From Phaeobacter porticola (GTDB lineage Bacteria > Pseudomonadota > Alphaproteobacteria > Rhodobacterales > Rhodobacteraceae): 64,000 nt of DNA. The notes below the pieces were generated by a model, which worked only from the letters and a program-made list of their open reading frames with translations, was not told the origin of the DNA and made no database searches. Below, piece by piece: positions 37,460-46,128 of this stretch (the first letter of the stretch is position 1; every line of letters begins with the position of its first letter). The stretch spans positions 496,001 to 560,000 of the forward strand of contig NZ_CP016364.1 of the NCBI RefSeq assembly GCF_001888185.1, given 5' to 3'. The position numbers and the translations under genes were made by a program.

Positions 37460-38668
37460 ATGACTGCACGTCCTGAAATGTATCGTTTTCACAATGGTGA
37501 AAAGGCGCCGCTGCAATTTGCTGTCTCCGAATATGAGGCGCGGATCGCAGGTCTGCGCAAAATCATGGCAGAGACTGGCGTAACCGCCGCTGTCTTCACT
37601 TCGATGCACAATATCTCGTATTATTCGGGCTTCACCTACTGCGCCTTCGGTCGCCCCTATGGCATGGTGGTGACCGCGTCCGAGGCTGTGACAATTTCAG
37701 CCGGCATTGACGCAGGCCAGCCCTGGCGCCGGTCGTTCTGCGACAACATCACCTATACCGACTGGCAGCGCGACAATTTCTGGCGCGCGATCAAGTCGGT
37801 TTCAGGCGATGGTGCCGTTGTCGGCTACGAGAGCGATCACCTGACCCTGCTGCAAAAAGCTAAACTGGAGAGCTTCCTTAAGCCGTCCAGCTTGGTTGAT
37901 CTGTACCATCCCACGATGGTTCAGCGGATGGGTAAATCGGCTGCGGAACTGGACATGATCCGGGCCGGAGCTGCCGTCGCAGACGTCGGCGGTTTTGCGA
38001 TCCGCGATGCGGTGAAGGAAGGCGCGCGTGAGATTGATGTGGCAATGGCGGGCCGTGACGCGATGGAACTGGAAATTGCCAAGCGGTTCCCGGATGCGGA
38101 GTACCGTGACAGCTGGGTCTGGTTCCAGTCCGGCATCAACACCGATGGGGCCCATAACCCGGTGACAGCCCGCAAGCTGCAACGCGGTGATATCCTGTCT
38201 CTGAACACCTTCCCGATGATCTCCGGTTATTACACCGCGCTGGAACGCACCATGTTCGTGGGTGAAGTGGATGCCGAAAGCCTGCGTATCTGGGAGGCCA
38301 ATGTGGCGGCCCATGAGCTGGGCATCTCGCTGCTGAAACCGGGCGCGAGCTGCGCGGAAATCACCTATCAGATCAACGCCTTCTTTGAAGAACAAGACCT
38401 GCTGCAATACCGCACTTTCGGCTACGGTCATTCATTTGGTGTGCTGTCGCATTATTATGGTCGTGAGGCGGGGCTTGAACTACGCGAGGACATCGACACG
38501 GTGTTGGAGCCGGGGATGGTGATCTCGATGGAGCCGATGCTGACCATAGCGGACGGCCAGCCTGGCGCCGGCGGCTACCGCGAGCATGACATCCTGATTA
38601 TCCATGAAGACGGCAATGAGAACATCACCAAGTACCCCTATGGGCCGGACTTTAACGTTGTCGGATAA
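37460..38668 (+). CDS. Creatinase (creatine amidinohydrolase)
   Basis: Hydrolyses creatine to sarcosine and urea. The 402-residue M24 (pita-bread fold) protein closely follows Pseudomonas creatinase: YSGFTYCAFGRPYG, DAGQPWRRSFCDNITYTDWQ, WFQSGINTDGAHNPVT, YYTALERTMF and FGYGHSFGVLSHYYGREAGL, where the last holds the catalytic histidine. The metal ligands of M24 peptidases are not all present, as expected for creatinase. ATG 37460 follows GGAAGGG. No creatininase, sarcosine oxidase or urease gene is in the window. The role may be use of creatine as a nitrogen source. Confidence 0.88.
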   Translation: MTARPEMYRFHNGEKAPLQFAVSEYEARIAGLRKIMAETGVTAAVFTSMHNISYYSGFTYCAFGRPYGMVVTASEAVTISAGIDAGQPWRRSFCDNITYTDWQRDNFWRAIKSVSGDGAVVGYESDHLTLLQKAKLESFLKPSSLVDLYHPTMVQRMGKSAAELDMIRAGAAVADVGGFAIRDAVKEGAREIDVAMAGRDAMELEIAKRFPDAEYRDSWVWFQSGINTDGAHNPVTARKLQRGDILSLNTFPMISGYYTALERTMFVGEVDAESLRIWEANVAAHELGISLLKPGASCAEITYQINAFFEEQDLLQYRTFGYGHSFGVLSHYYGREAGLELREDIDTVLEPGMVISMEPMLTIADGQPGAGGYREHDILIIHEDGNENITKYPYGPDFNVVG

Positions 38669-38980
38669 CTGAGCCTGATAGGCTGAGATGGGTAGGCGGG
38701 TGGCTCCCGCCTGTTCATGGTCTCTCCCCAAGAGAAACCCTCACAGTTGGGCGTGGCACCGTGAGAGACACGGTGCCATTTTTCTTTTCGGCACCGCTGC
38801 GGCCCAGAATAACATTGGCGTTACCGACCGCGCGCCGTAACATGCCCGATCTGTTGTGTTGCGCAGACGTTGCGCCGAGGCTTCCCTTCGGGCATATGTT
38901 TGCCATGGTCGCGATTGCACAGGTCCAGCGTCGCAGAGACTGCGGTGGGCCGTTGCCGTCTAAAAGGAAAATCCACCGAT
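38669..38980. other. Intergenic region with creatinase terminator
   Basis: About 310 bases holding the terminator at 38754-38788 and the leader of pssA with AAAAGGA near 38963. Frames crossing here show no homology. A promoter for pssA-pmtA must lie between 38790 and 38970 but no clear boxes were found. Confidence 0.6.
38754..38788 (+). terminator. Rho-independent terminator of the creatinase gene
   Basis: TGGCACCGTG-AGAGA-CACGGTGCCA, a perfect 10 bp stem, followed by TTTTTCTTTT. Confidence 0.95.
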
Positions 38981-39733
38981 ATGCACCACACCCCGGAAAA
39001 GCGAAAATCCGAATACGCGTTGATTCAGCTGCTGCCAAACATGATGACCATTGCGGCCATCTGTGCCGGGCTGTCAGCAATCCGTTTTGGGGTGCAGGGC
39101 AACTACACATTGGCCGTGCAACTGATCCTCGCGGCGGCCATTCTGGATGGGTTCGATGGTCGCTTGGCGCGGATCTTGCGCAGTGACAGCAAGATGGGCG
39201 CAGAGCTGGATTCGCTGGCGGATTTTCTCAACTTCGGAGTCGCTTCACCGTTGGTGATTTATTACTGGGCGTTGCAGGATATGCGAGGGCTGGGCTGGCT
39301 GGCCGTGCTAGTGTTCTCGGTTTGTTGCGTGGTGCGGTTGGCACGGTTTAACGTGTCCAGCAAATCCGAAGAAAAAGTTGTCGCCAAGAGTATTTATTTT
39401 GAGGGCGTGCCGTCCCCGGCAGGGGCGCTGCTGGCGATGCTGCCCATGTTCATTTCCTTTGCTTTTGCCGATGCACCAGTGGTGCCGGATATTCTGATCT
39501 GCCTTCACATGGTTGTCATCGGGCTGCTTATGATCAGCCATGTACCAACGTGGTCGCTGAAAGCGGTCAAAATCTCGCGCGAAAACGTGAAGTACTTCTT
39601 GGTTGGTTTTGCCTTTGCGGGGGCAGCCGTCCTGATTTACGCATGGATAACACTTGTGATCCTGTGCCTTGGGTATGCTGCAATGGTGGCCTGGGGGTTG
39701 TTAAAAAGAAAAACGCCGGAGACCGGCGTGTAA
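38981..39733 (+). CDS. pssA: CDP-diacylglycerol--serine O-phosphatidyltransferase
   Basis: PssA makes phosphatidylserine at the inner membrane, the precursor of phosphatidylethanolamine. The 250-residue protein has about eight hydrophobic segments and the CDP-alcohol phosphotransferase signature: Asp56-Gly-Phe-Asp-Gly-Arg then an AR pair, then KMGAELDSLAD (Asp77 and Asp81). ATG 38981 follows AAAAGGA. It is followed after 18 bases by the phospholipid N-methyltransferase, so the two form a lipid head-group operon. Confidence 0.95.
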   Translation: MHHTPEKRKSEYALIQLLPNMMTIAAICAGLSAIRFGVQGNYTLAVQLILAAAILDGFDGRLARILRSDSKMGAELDSLADFLNFGVASPLVIYYWALQDMRGLGWLAVLVFSVCCVVRLARFNVSSKSEEKVVAKSIYFEGVPSPAGALLAMLPMFISFAFADAPVVPDILICLHMVVIGLLMISHVPTWSLKAVKISRENVKYFLVGFAFAGAAVLIYAWITLVILCLGYAAMVAWGLLKRKTPETGV

Positions 39734-39751
39734 AATCGTAAGGGTGGATAA

Positions 39752-40381
39752 TTGGATATCAAGGCCGTTGAAACGTCGTATGCCCGGTGGGCACCAGTTT
39801 ACGATCGAACGTTTGGTGCGCTCACCAACGTAGGACGTCGCCGCGCCGTTGGCTATGTGAACGAACATCGCAGCGGCCGCATCCTAGAGGTGGGCGTGGG
39901 GACCGGCCTGTCGCTGCCTTTGTACAAATCCGACGTGATGGTTACGGGCATTGATTTCAGCGAAGAGATGCTGCGCAAGGCCAAGAAGCGGGTTGCAGAA
40001 AACGACCTTCAACACGTTGAGGCGTTGCGCCAGATGGATGCGCGACAGCTCGATTTCCCCGATGCCACATTTGACACCGTCTGCGCGATGCATGTGTTGT
40101 CGGTCGTGCCCGATCCGGAAAAGGTCATGGGGGAGATTGCTCGCGTGCTAAAGCCGGGCGGCAAGGTGGTCATCACCAACCACTTCCTGCGTGATCAGGG
40201 CGTCCTTGCCTTTCTTGAACGTGTCTCAGCTCCTTTTGCCAATGTGCTCGGATGGCATTCCGATTTTGAAATTGATACTGTGTTGGGCGAAGATCACCTG
40301 TCGGTCGAACATCATCAGCCACTGCCACCGTTTGGTCTGATGACTTTCTTGGTGCTATCCAAAAAAGTTGTCCCAGCCTAA
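39752..40381 (+). CDS. pmtA: Phosphatidylethanolamine N-methyltransferase (PmtA)
   Basis: PmtA methylates phosphatidylethanolamine to phosphatidylcholine, a membrane lipid used by roseobacters. The 209-residue Rhodobacter-type (UbiE-like) enzyme has SYARWAPVYDRTFG at the start, the SAM loop EVGVGTGLSLP (46-56), SEEMLRKAKKRV, and AMHVLSVVPDPEKVMGEIARVLKPGG (quoted in part). Start codon TTG 39752 with AAGGGTGG upstream. It is coupled to pssA. A phosphatidylserine decarboxylase would be needed and is elsewhere. Confidence 0.92.
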   Translation: MDIKAVETSYARWAPVYDRTFGALTNVGRRRAVGYVNEHRSGRILEVGVGTGLSLPLYKSDVMVTGIDFSEEMLRKAKKRVAENDLQHVEALRQMDARQLDFPDATFDTVCAMHVLSVVPDPEKVMGEIARVLKPGGKVVITNHFLRDQGVLAFLERVSAPFANVLGWHSDFEIDTVLGEDHLSVEHHQPLPPFGLMTFLVLSKKVVPA

Positions 40382-40542
40382 TCCACCATTGCGACAGATC
40401 TGAGGTCTTTGGCAGTTCCGCCATACCTGTATCAGAACCAGCAGAGCCCGCTTCCGGCTCAGCCGAGCTTTCAATTGTTAGGCCTCTCTGCAAAACTGAC
40501 CAAAATGGGTGTGTGGATGTCGGGTTTTCTCCCCAAGAGGGG

Positions 40543-40573
40543 ATGTAAATCATCGTTACATATCCATATGTAA
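40543..40573. promoter_or_regulatory. Palindromic operator candidate before the AAA+ module
   Basis: TTACATATCCATATGTAA (40556-40573) is a perfect 8+8 palindrome with a 2-base centre. A further half-site ATGTAA lies at 40543-40548, so three TTACAT/ATGTAA half-sites occur at roughly 13-base steps. The patch is AT-rich in a GC-rich surrounding and ends 28 bases before the first gene of the module. Likely a transcription-factor site; the factor is unknown. Confidence 0.6.
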
Positions 40574-40601
40574 TACAAGATATTGAAGAAAGGGCACATT
40601 A

Positions 40602-41684
40602 ATGAGCCAATCACAATTTGACGAAATGGTGCGGGCTTCACAAGCCAAGGTGAGCGAGTCGCAACAGAAGATCACGGCGCTGACCTCGCGGATCGAAACC
40701 GCGCGCGCCAAGATTTCTGCCGGAGAAGACGCCAGCATCGACATTGAGAACGCAACGCTGGATGACGTGCACGCCCATACCGAGGTGATGAACGCCAATA
40801 TCGCCGAGCTGATCATGGGTCTGGATGATGTGACCACCGCGTTCTCCAAGGATTTCGACGAGATGCGTTCGAAAACCGGTTGGGAGAGCTTTGTCGGGTT
40901 TTTCAGCCGCGGAAAATCGGATTCGATGCGCCAGGAACGGATGCGTACGGCCAATATCGACGACAAGTTGCAGGATCTGATTGCCAAGTCGGATGTCATC
41001 GTAAAACTGCTGGAAGGTCAGCTGGCGACGCTGGAAGATCAGCGCGAGAAGGTGCAGGTGAACCTGTCGGCCACGCTGGACGACCGCGAGTTCACCGTAC
41101 AAGAGCTGGAGGCGGTCCGCGCGGGTATCGTGGCGCTGGACCCGCAGATCATTGAGCTGGAAAACAAGATCTCGGTCGAGCAGGATGCCGCCGCACGCAC
41201 CAAGTTGGAAACCGAACTGGCGGATCTGAACGCCAAGTATAATGCAATGGTGCAGGACGAGCAGGTAAAACTCGCTAAATCCCAGACGCTGGAGCGCTAT
41301 ATCGAGAAGGGCAAGACCTGGGTCGACTCCCTGCAGAACCAGGCGGCGACGCAGATGGTGCTGATCAATAAGTTGCAGACAGACACGGCGCAGCGGGTTG
41401 TGCTGTATGACGCGCTGACCAAATCGCTGAAGACCGCACAGCAGCAGGATGTGGCGCATAGGATCAACGAGATCGGCGTGCAGACTGACAAGGAAGCCCA
41501 GACCGCAATGGCGGCGATCGGCACCGCCACCAACCAGAAGATGGCCGATATGCTGGAAAGCCACGAGGACAACATGGTGTTCGCCCGAGACGTGCTGGAG
41601 AAAAAGGCCAAGGCCGATGAACGCTTTGCCCGCCGGTTTGCTGGGATTGTCGAGAAGCACGACAAAAACCTTTACGGGGGGTGA
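40602..41684 (+). CDS. Coiled-coil protein, first gene of the AAA+ module
   Basis: A 360-residue, almost wholly helical soluble protein without signal peptide or membrane segment. Long coiled-coil stretches cover about residues 5-60, 120-215 and 270-345 (DLIAKSDVIVKLLEGQLATL, DAAARTKLETELADLNAKYN). The C-terminal third (ALTKSLKTAQQQDVAHRINEIG) recalls the helical architecture of TelA-type or PspA-type proteins, but no family is assigned. GAAAGGG precedes the ATG. Its stop overlaps the next ATG by one base (TGATG). Possible scaffold partner of the ATPase; function unknown. Confidence 0.8.
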   Translation: MSQSQFDEMVRASQAKVSESQQKITALTSRIETARAKISAGEDASIDIENATLDDVHAHTEVMNANIAELIMGLDDVTTAFSKDFDEMRSKTGWESFVGFFSRGKSDSMRQERMRTANIDDKLQDLIAKSDVIVKLLEGQLATLEDQREKVQVNLSATLDDREFTVQELEAVRAGIVALDPQIIELENKISVEQDAAARTKLETELADLNAKYNAMVQDEQVKLAKSQTLERYIEKGKTWVDSLQNQAATQMVLINKLQTDTAQRVVLYDALTKSLKTAQQQDVAHRINEIGVQTDKEAQTAMAAIGTATNQKMADMLESHEDNMVFARDVLEKKAKADERFARRFAGIVEKHDKNLYGG

Positions 41685-41980
41685 TGTACCGAAGGCGTTC
41701 TCTGCTTGGTGATGCCCGGCCGGGTTCCCGGGAAGCGCGGCTCAAGAAGCGGTTTCTGATAAACGCCATCGTTGCCGGTTTTGCTGCTGCGGGCTTATTC
41801 GTAATTGGTTTCACCCGATTTGGAAGCTGGGGCCTTTGGTTTGCGATTGGCTTTTTGGCGTCTTCGGAGCTGTTGCGGGGAATACGGTATCTGCTGCGAG
41901 TGTTCAGCTTTTGGGTGCCGGGTCTGACCATTTGGTACGCGCGATATGAAAGTTGGATGGATGAAAAGATTCAGCAGTGA
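41684..41980 (+). CDS. Small membrane protein of the AAA+ module
   Basis: A 98-residue protein with a basic N-terminal tail (YRRRSLLGDARPGSREARLKKR) and two membrane segments (about residues 27-43 and 48-62), followed by an amphipathic tail ending WMDEKIQQ. ATG 41684 overlaps the stop of the coiled-coil gene. It may anchor the soluble partners to the inner membrane. No known family recognised. Confidence 0.7.
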   Translation: MYRRRSLLGDARPGSREARLKKRFLINAIVAGFAAAGLFVIGFTRFGSWGLWFAIGFLASSELLRGIRYLLRVFSFWVPGLTIWYARYESWMDEKIQQ

Positions 41981-42115
41981 ATTTCGGCGCAGAGGATCGC
42001 GCCGGGCCCAAAGGGAGGGGCAAACCGCACCCGCCGTTTTGCCGGAGGCAAACCTGCGGTTTGATGGGGGCGGGGCGGGCACGATCCGGGCCACTGCGCA
42101 CCCCGGAGGTTTGAT
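41981..42115. other. GC-rich intergenic spacer in the AAA+ module
   Basis: 135 bases with a hairpin TTTGCC-GGA-GGCAAA (about 42038-42052) and GGAGG before the next gene. It may be an internal attenuator or a relic repeat; no coding content. Confidence 0.5.
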
Positions 42116-43237
42116 ATGACCGATCCCTCCCACGACCACGCGGGCCTCAGTGATACCTTCGCCTCGCGCCGGTATTTCAAGAAGTTCGAGAGTATCATCC
42201 GGCACCTAACCCGGGTGGCGGCAGCGATGCAGGCGGAGGGGCGGCTCTCGAAATCCGATGTGAAAGTGCTGACCGCCTATCTGATGCGGCTGAACTTCAC
42301 TTTCCGCGCGCTGTCGATGAAATACCTGATGGCGGGGCGTAATACGGGCCGATTTTTTGGCAGTCTGGCGATGGACAAGCGCGACAGCGGCTTTCCGGTC
42401 GCCTCCGAGCTGATGACTATGGCTAATGATGCCCAGCAGGCGGAGCGGCATCTGGCCAATATGGCCAGCGAGACGCAGCTGAAGGACGATATGGTGCGGA
42501 CTATAATCTCGGACCGCGCGGTGCCGTCGAAGCTGCAATTCGCCCTGTCGCAGCGGCTTTATTATGAGGAGCTGCTGAAAGGGCAGCTGTTCTGGACCCA
42601 GAACGACCCGGTTTGTGAATGGCTGGAAAATATCGGCGAGCGGCGTCGGCGGTTCCTCTTACATTGGGCGGCCTATGACAGTCAGGTGAACCTGCCGGTG
42701 ATCTACCTGATGGAGCTGGAGGACAGTGGCAAGGTGGCGCTGCCCAAGGACGAACGCCGCTGGCCCGAAGTGCAGGCGCATCTGATGGCGCAGGCGCTGG
42801 CCGGGCTGAAGCTGGTGACCATTGCCAAAGGGTTCGACGAGGATTTCGACGATCTCCACCCCAAGCATCTGCGCCGCTTTCATGTTGGCCCGATGTATTC
42901 CTCCGCCTACACCGAACAATCCGGCCCTCTGCACCGGGTGCTGGAGGAGGCGGAGGCGCCAGCGGGTCAGGATTGGGCCCTGGCCTGGACGCTGGAGGAA
43001 TTGGAGAGCGAAGAGGTGCGCGAGGAGCGATCGGGCTGGTTCGGCACTGTAGAGAGGGAGATATTCGCGCTCGACCCCTTTGGCGGGCGTGGTGCGGATA
43101 CCGGGGCGACCCGGACCCAGCGCGCCATTATCCTGCCGCAGCGCCCGTTCCAGGTGCTGGCAGAGCTGGGCCCGCCGGGGTTCGCCGATGTGCAGAAATT
43201 CGTGGTGAGCGAGGTAGGGCAGGTGCTGCGGTATTGA
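42116..43237 (+). CDS. Unknown 373-residue protein of the AAA+ module
   Basis: A soluble, largely helical protein with no recognised domain. Segments that look conserved include FRALSMKYLMAGRNTGRFFG (about residues 62-81), WTQNDPVCEWLENIGERRRRFLLHWAAYDS (quoted in part, about 160-185) and AKGFDEDFDDLHPKHLRRFHVGP. The tail after residue 310 is acidic then Pro/Gly-rich. GGAGG lies 8 bases before the ATG. Position between the membrane protein and the ATPase suggests it works with them. Confidence 0.75.
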   Translation: MTDPSHDHAGLSDTFASRRYFKKFESIIRHLTRVAAAMQAEGRLSKSDVKVLTAYLMRLNFTFRALSMKYLMAGRNTGRFFGSLAMDKRDSGFPVASELMTMANDAQQAERHLANMASETQLKDDMVRTIISDRAVPSKLQFALSQRLYYEELLKGQLFWTQNDPVCEWLENIGERRRRFLLHWAAYDSQVNLPVIYLMELEDSGKVALPKDERRWPEVQAHLMAQALAGLKLVTIAKGFDEDFDDLHPKHLRRFHVGPMYSSAYTEQSGPLHRVLEEAEAPAGQDWALAWTLEELESEEVREERSGWFGTVEREIFALDPFGGRGADTGATRTQRAIILPQRPFQVLAELGPPGFADVQKFVVSEVGQVLRY

Positions 43238-43294
43238 ATTGCCGACTGCGGAGCCTCCCCTCTCGGCGGCGAAGCCGCCTGCTGGGCAGCGGGA

Positions 43295-43319
43295 CGGGAG
43301 TATTTTTGAAAGGTGAAAG
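43295..43319 (+). repeat. Dispersed short repeat, copy B
   Basis: CGGGAGTATTTTTGAAAGGT plus GAAAG, preceded by a GC hairpin GGCGGC-GAA-GCCGCC (43265-43279). Same family as the elements at 28311 and 51122. Confidence 0.65.
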
Positions 43320-43365
43320 CGGGCCGGGTTTTTTCGCCTGCGATGATACGGATTGAGAGGAAGAA

Positions 43366-45303
43366 ATGAGCATTTCAGGCAATCAGATGGAACTGCGGGA
43401 AGAGGATATCCGGAAGCACTACGCCGCTGCGGGAGCGATGCTGGAAGGATTCGACCATACCCCGCGCATTGCCAAGCCTGCGGTCGAGGGTAAGGCGCCA
43501 GAGCGATCCGTAGGGATTGGCACGCGGCGGCGATTCCGCTCGACCACGCCGGGACTGGTGACCCGTTCCACCGCGCGGCCTGATGGCGTGCATCTGATCG
43601 CCCGGATCGAGGCGGCGGATGACGATGATCCGCTGACCTCGCCGCTGCAGGCGACCCTGCAGCACGCCTTGCGCCGGGCGCTGGCGATCTCCTTGGCGAT
43701 GGGCGAGGCTTATACGGATGTCTCTGGCCTCGCGGATCTGAAACGGGCCAATCTGGCGGGGTCTTTGGACGCTGCGCGCAAAGGGGAGTTCACCGAACTG
43801 CTGGCGGCGGAGGCGCTGATTGCAGCGCATGTGTTTGCCAATGCTGCAGCCTATCTGCTGGCACCGCACGGGTCTGAGGCGCAGGCCGAGGTGGGCGAGG
43901 CGGAGGAGCTGCTGACGGACAACGCGCCACTGGCCCTGCACGGGGCGCTGTGGGAGTTGGACCAGAAGCTGGCGCAGCATGCCCCCGATGATGCACATCT
44001 GATTGCAGCCACGGCCGGTTATGCTGAACAGCTGATGGAGAAGGCGGCTTTACGCGCTCGATCCGCCCCGCGTCTGGAAGGTTTCACCGCCGCAGACTGG
44101 CGGGTGGAGGCGGATGATTTGACCATCAGCGGCTTTGAACCGGCAGCGAAGGCAAAGTCCACAACGCTCACCATGGCATTCAAAAAACCGCATGAGGTGG
44201 TCGGCAACCATATCGCCAAATACCAGGCCTTAAGGCTCTCCAAGATGCTGATGGCCTATGATTTCGACCGCCGTCTGAACCCCTTTGCAGAGATGGGCGG
44301 CTTCATCTTCACCTTCATGGGGGATGGCAAGCCGGGGACGGGGAAGACGACGCTCATTCAGATGATGGCGGGCCTCATCCATGATTATTGCCAGAATGCG
44401 GGCTATGCCTTCCGCTACCAGAACTTCGGCATCGACAATATCGACAGCTATCAGGGCAAGTCCGGGCAGAACGCCAAATCCTTCATCCAGAATGTGCTCG
44501 ACCCCGGCGTCATCGGCTTTGGCACCATCGACGACATCGACCAGATCGCGGGCAAGCGTGGCGACCGGCAGTCCAGCGCGGGCCAGCAGGAGGTCACTGC
44601 GGTGTTTATGGAGGCCTTTGCCGGCGCCAACACCGTGGTGCGTGGCAACTGCACCTTTGGCATGTTCTCCAACTACCCGGAGAATGTCGACGACGCGCTG
44701 CGCCAGCGAGCGGGTGCGCGGTTCCTGGTGGACGGGCCGCAGACGCGGGAGGATTACATTGATATCCTGACCCTGCTGATGGGCAAAAACCACGAGATTC
44801 CGCTTGGCGATCATAACCTATACGGCGCGCAGGAGATCAAACAGGCGGTCGCGCGCTCGTTTGAGGCGCATAACCGCCCGCAGGAGCCGGGGCTGGCAGA
44901 GGTCTTTGGCCGCGTCCAGGATCAGATTGGGGAACTGGACAGCCTTGCCAAGCTGGGCACCTATCTGAAGGCGATCCAGCAGGCGGACGAACGCTTCACC
45001 GGCCGCGCCATCAAAAACATCACCGATGCGGTGAAGGTGCGCGCGATGGATTTTGAACTGCCGGATGACTGGATGGAGAACCCCGAGCTGTTCCTGTTCA
45101 AGGATTACGACACCAAATCCGCGATGATTGGTGAACTGCGGGTGCCGATCACCATCGACATGGTGGTGCAGGAGATCAACCGCTACGCCGATAGTGAGTT
45201 CCGCTATGCCGATAAGTCGGATGAAGTGGCGATTGACAATATGGTGCGCGATTTCGGGCGTCAGGAAGAGGCCAAGCGGCGGTATCTGGAGGGGCAGGGG
45301 TAA
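43366..45303 (+). CDS. AAA+ ATPase, core of an uncharacterised module
   Basis: A 645-residue protein with one AAA+ domain. Walker A is GDGKPGTGKT (319-328), Walker B GTIDDID (386-392), a sensor-1-like Asn in MFSNYPENVDD (about 437), and an arginine-finger-like RQR (446-448), the layout of classical AAA remodelling ATPases. The first 300 residues form a helical N-domain for substrate or partner binding; the last 200 a winged/helical tail. Stop TAA abuts the next ATG exactly. Substrate unknown; I infer disassembly or remodelling of a membrane-linked complex. Confidence 0.85.
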   Translation: MSISGNQMELREEDIRKHYAAAGAMLEGFDHTPRIAKPAVEGKAPERSVGIGTRRRFRSTTPGLVTRSTARPDGVHLIARIEAADDDDPLTSPLQATLQHALRRALAISLAMGEAYTDVSGLADLKRANLAGSLDAARKGEFTELLAAEALIAAHVFANAAAYLLAPHGSEAQAEVGEAEELLTDNAPLALHGALWELDQKLAQHAPDDAHLIAATAGYAEQLMEKAALRARSAPRLEGFTAADWRVEADDLTISGFEPAAKAKSTTLTMAFKKPHEVVGNHIAKYQALRLSKMLMAYDFDRRLNPFAEMGGFIFTFMGDGKPGTGKTTLIQMMAGLIHDYCQNAGYAFRYQNFGIDNIDSYQGKSGQNAKSFIQNVLDPGVIGFGTIDDIDQIAGKRGDRQSSAGQQEVTAVFMEAFAGANTVVRGNCTFGMFSNYPENVDDALRQRAGARFLVDGPQTREDYIDILTLLMGKNHEIPLGDHNLYGAQEIKQAVARSFEAHNRPQEPGLAEVFGRVQDQIGELDSLAKLGTYLKAIQQADERFTGRAIKNITDAVKVRAMDFELPDDWMENPELFLFKDYDTKSAMIGELRVPITIDMVVQEINRYADSEFRYADKSDEVAIDNMVRDFGRQEEAKRRYLEGQG

Positions 45304-46128
45304 ATGATTACACGCGAAGAAATGCTTGGAGCTCTTGGTACTTCTGCAACAGCGCAGGTTGTTGAAAGGTTTCGGGGACTAGCATTTATTGCCCCGGAAC
45401 TGTTGCAGCGTCTTGCCGACCAAGCGCTTACTGAGGAATGGGGGCGTAGTAACTTCGCGCTCGAAAAATATCTCGCAGTTCACATCCCATGGGCAATTGA
45501 ACAGGGAGCTTTTTCGACGTCTGAGGATCAAATTTTCTTCTCAGCGGGCCACCTGCAAACAAGGTATGGAACACCTCTTTACTTGGTGTTCGAGCGCAAC
45601 GATGGACCGTTTGACCAACTTTTGTATTGCAAATACGCCGGCACGAATCCGTCCGCGCCTAACTTCCCATCGCCTCCTGAGATCCCGGCAGTTCCGGAAA
45701 TAAATAAGGGATCAGAAATTGTTATGTTGCATGACCATATTCTTGGAGACAATGCAGATCGCGTCCCGTTCCTACGGGACACGCCGCCAGTAGCTCAGAT
45801 GTGTGCAATCTCAGGAGCAATCCAGTGGTCGCTAAACAGTAACCTTGAGATTTCTTACTACTATTTCGGTACTATGAGCTTCTTAGCTCCTCTTTACTTG
45901 CAAAGTAGAGAGAACATTACTGAAGCGCCGGACTTAATTGCCCCTGTACAAGTGAATCGGGATAATTTGGTTGTCCGTACGGTTCTTACTCCTCACATGC
46001 CATATGCAAACGCTCGCGTCGCTGTTGAGCGTCATGATAAATTACCTGCGTGGATGCTTTCTGCATGGAATGCTCATTCTACAGAGTTGTCTGACACTCA
46101 GGTTGAAAATCCAGAGCAAGCCCAATGA
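45304..46128 (+). CDS. DUF3825-like protein, low-GC insertion in the module
   Basis: A 274-residue protein of unlike composition: visibly lower GC than its neighbours and codons that are rare around it (TTA, CTA, AGA, ATA). The body resembles DUF3825: EEWGRSNFALEKYLAVHIPWA, FSAGHLQTRYGTPLYLVFERN, MLHDHILGDNADRVPFL and TVLTPHMPYANARVAVERHD (each quoted in part). DUF3825 has no known function. It starts directly after the ATPase stop and overlaps the DUF6638 start by 4 bases (ATGA), so it is inserted precisely at the gene junction. The family call is by eye from memory. Confidence 0.6.
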   Translation: MITREEMLGALGTSATAQVVERFRGLAFIAPELLQRLADQALTEEWGRSNFALEKYLAVHIPWAIEQGAFSTSEDQIFFSAGHLQTRYGTPLYLVFERNDGPFDQLLYCKYAGTNPSAPNFPSPPEIPAVPEINKGSEIVMLHDHILGDNADRVPFLRDTPPVAQMCAISGAIQWSLNSNLEISYYYFGTMSFLAPLYLQSRENITEAPDLIAPVQVNRDNLVVRTVLTPHMPYANARVAVERHDKLPAWMLSAWNAHSTELSDTQVENPEQAQ

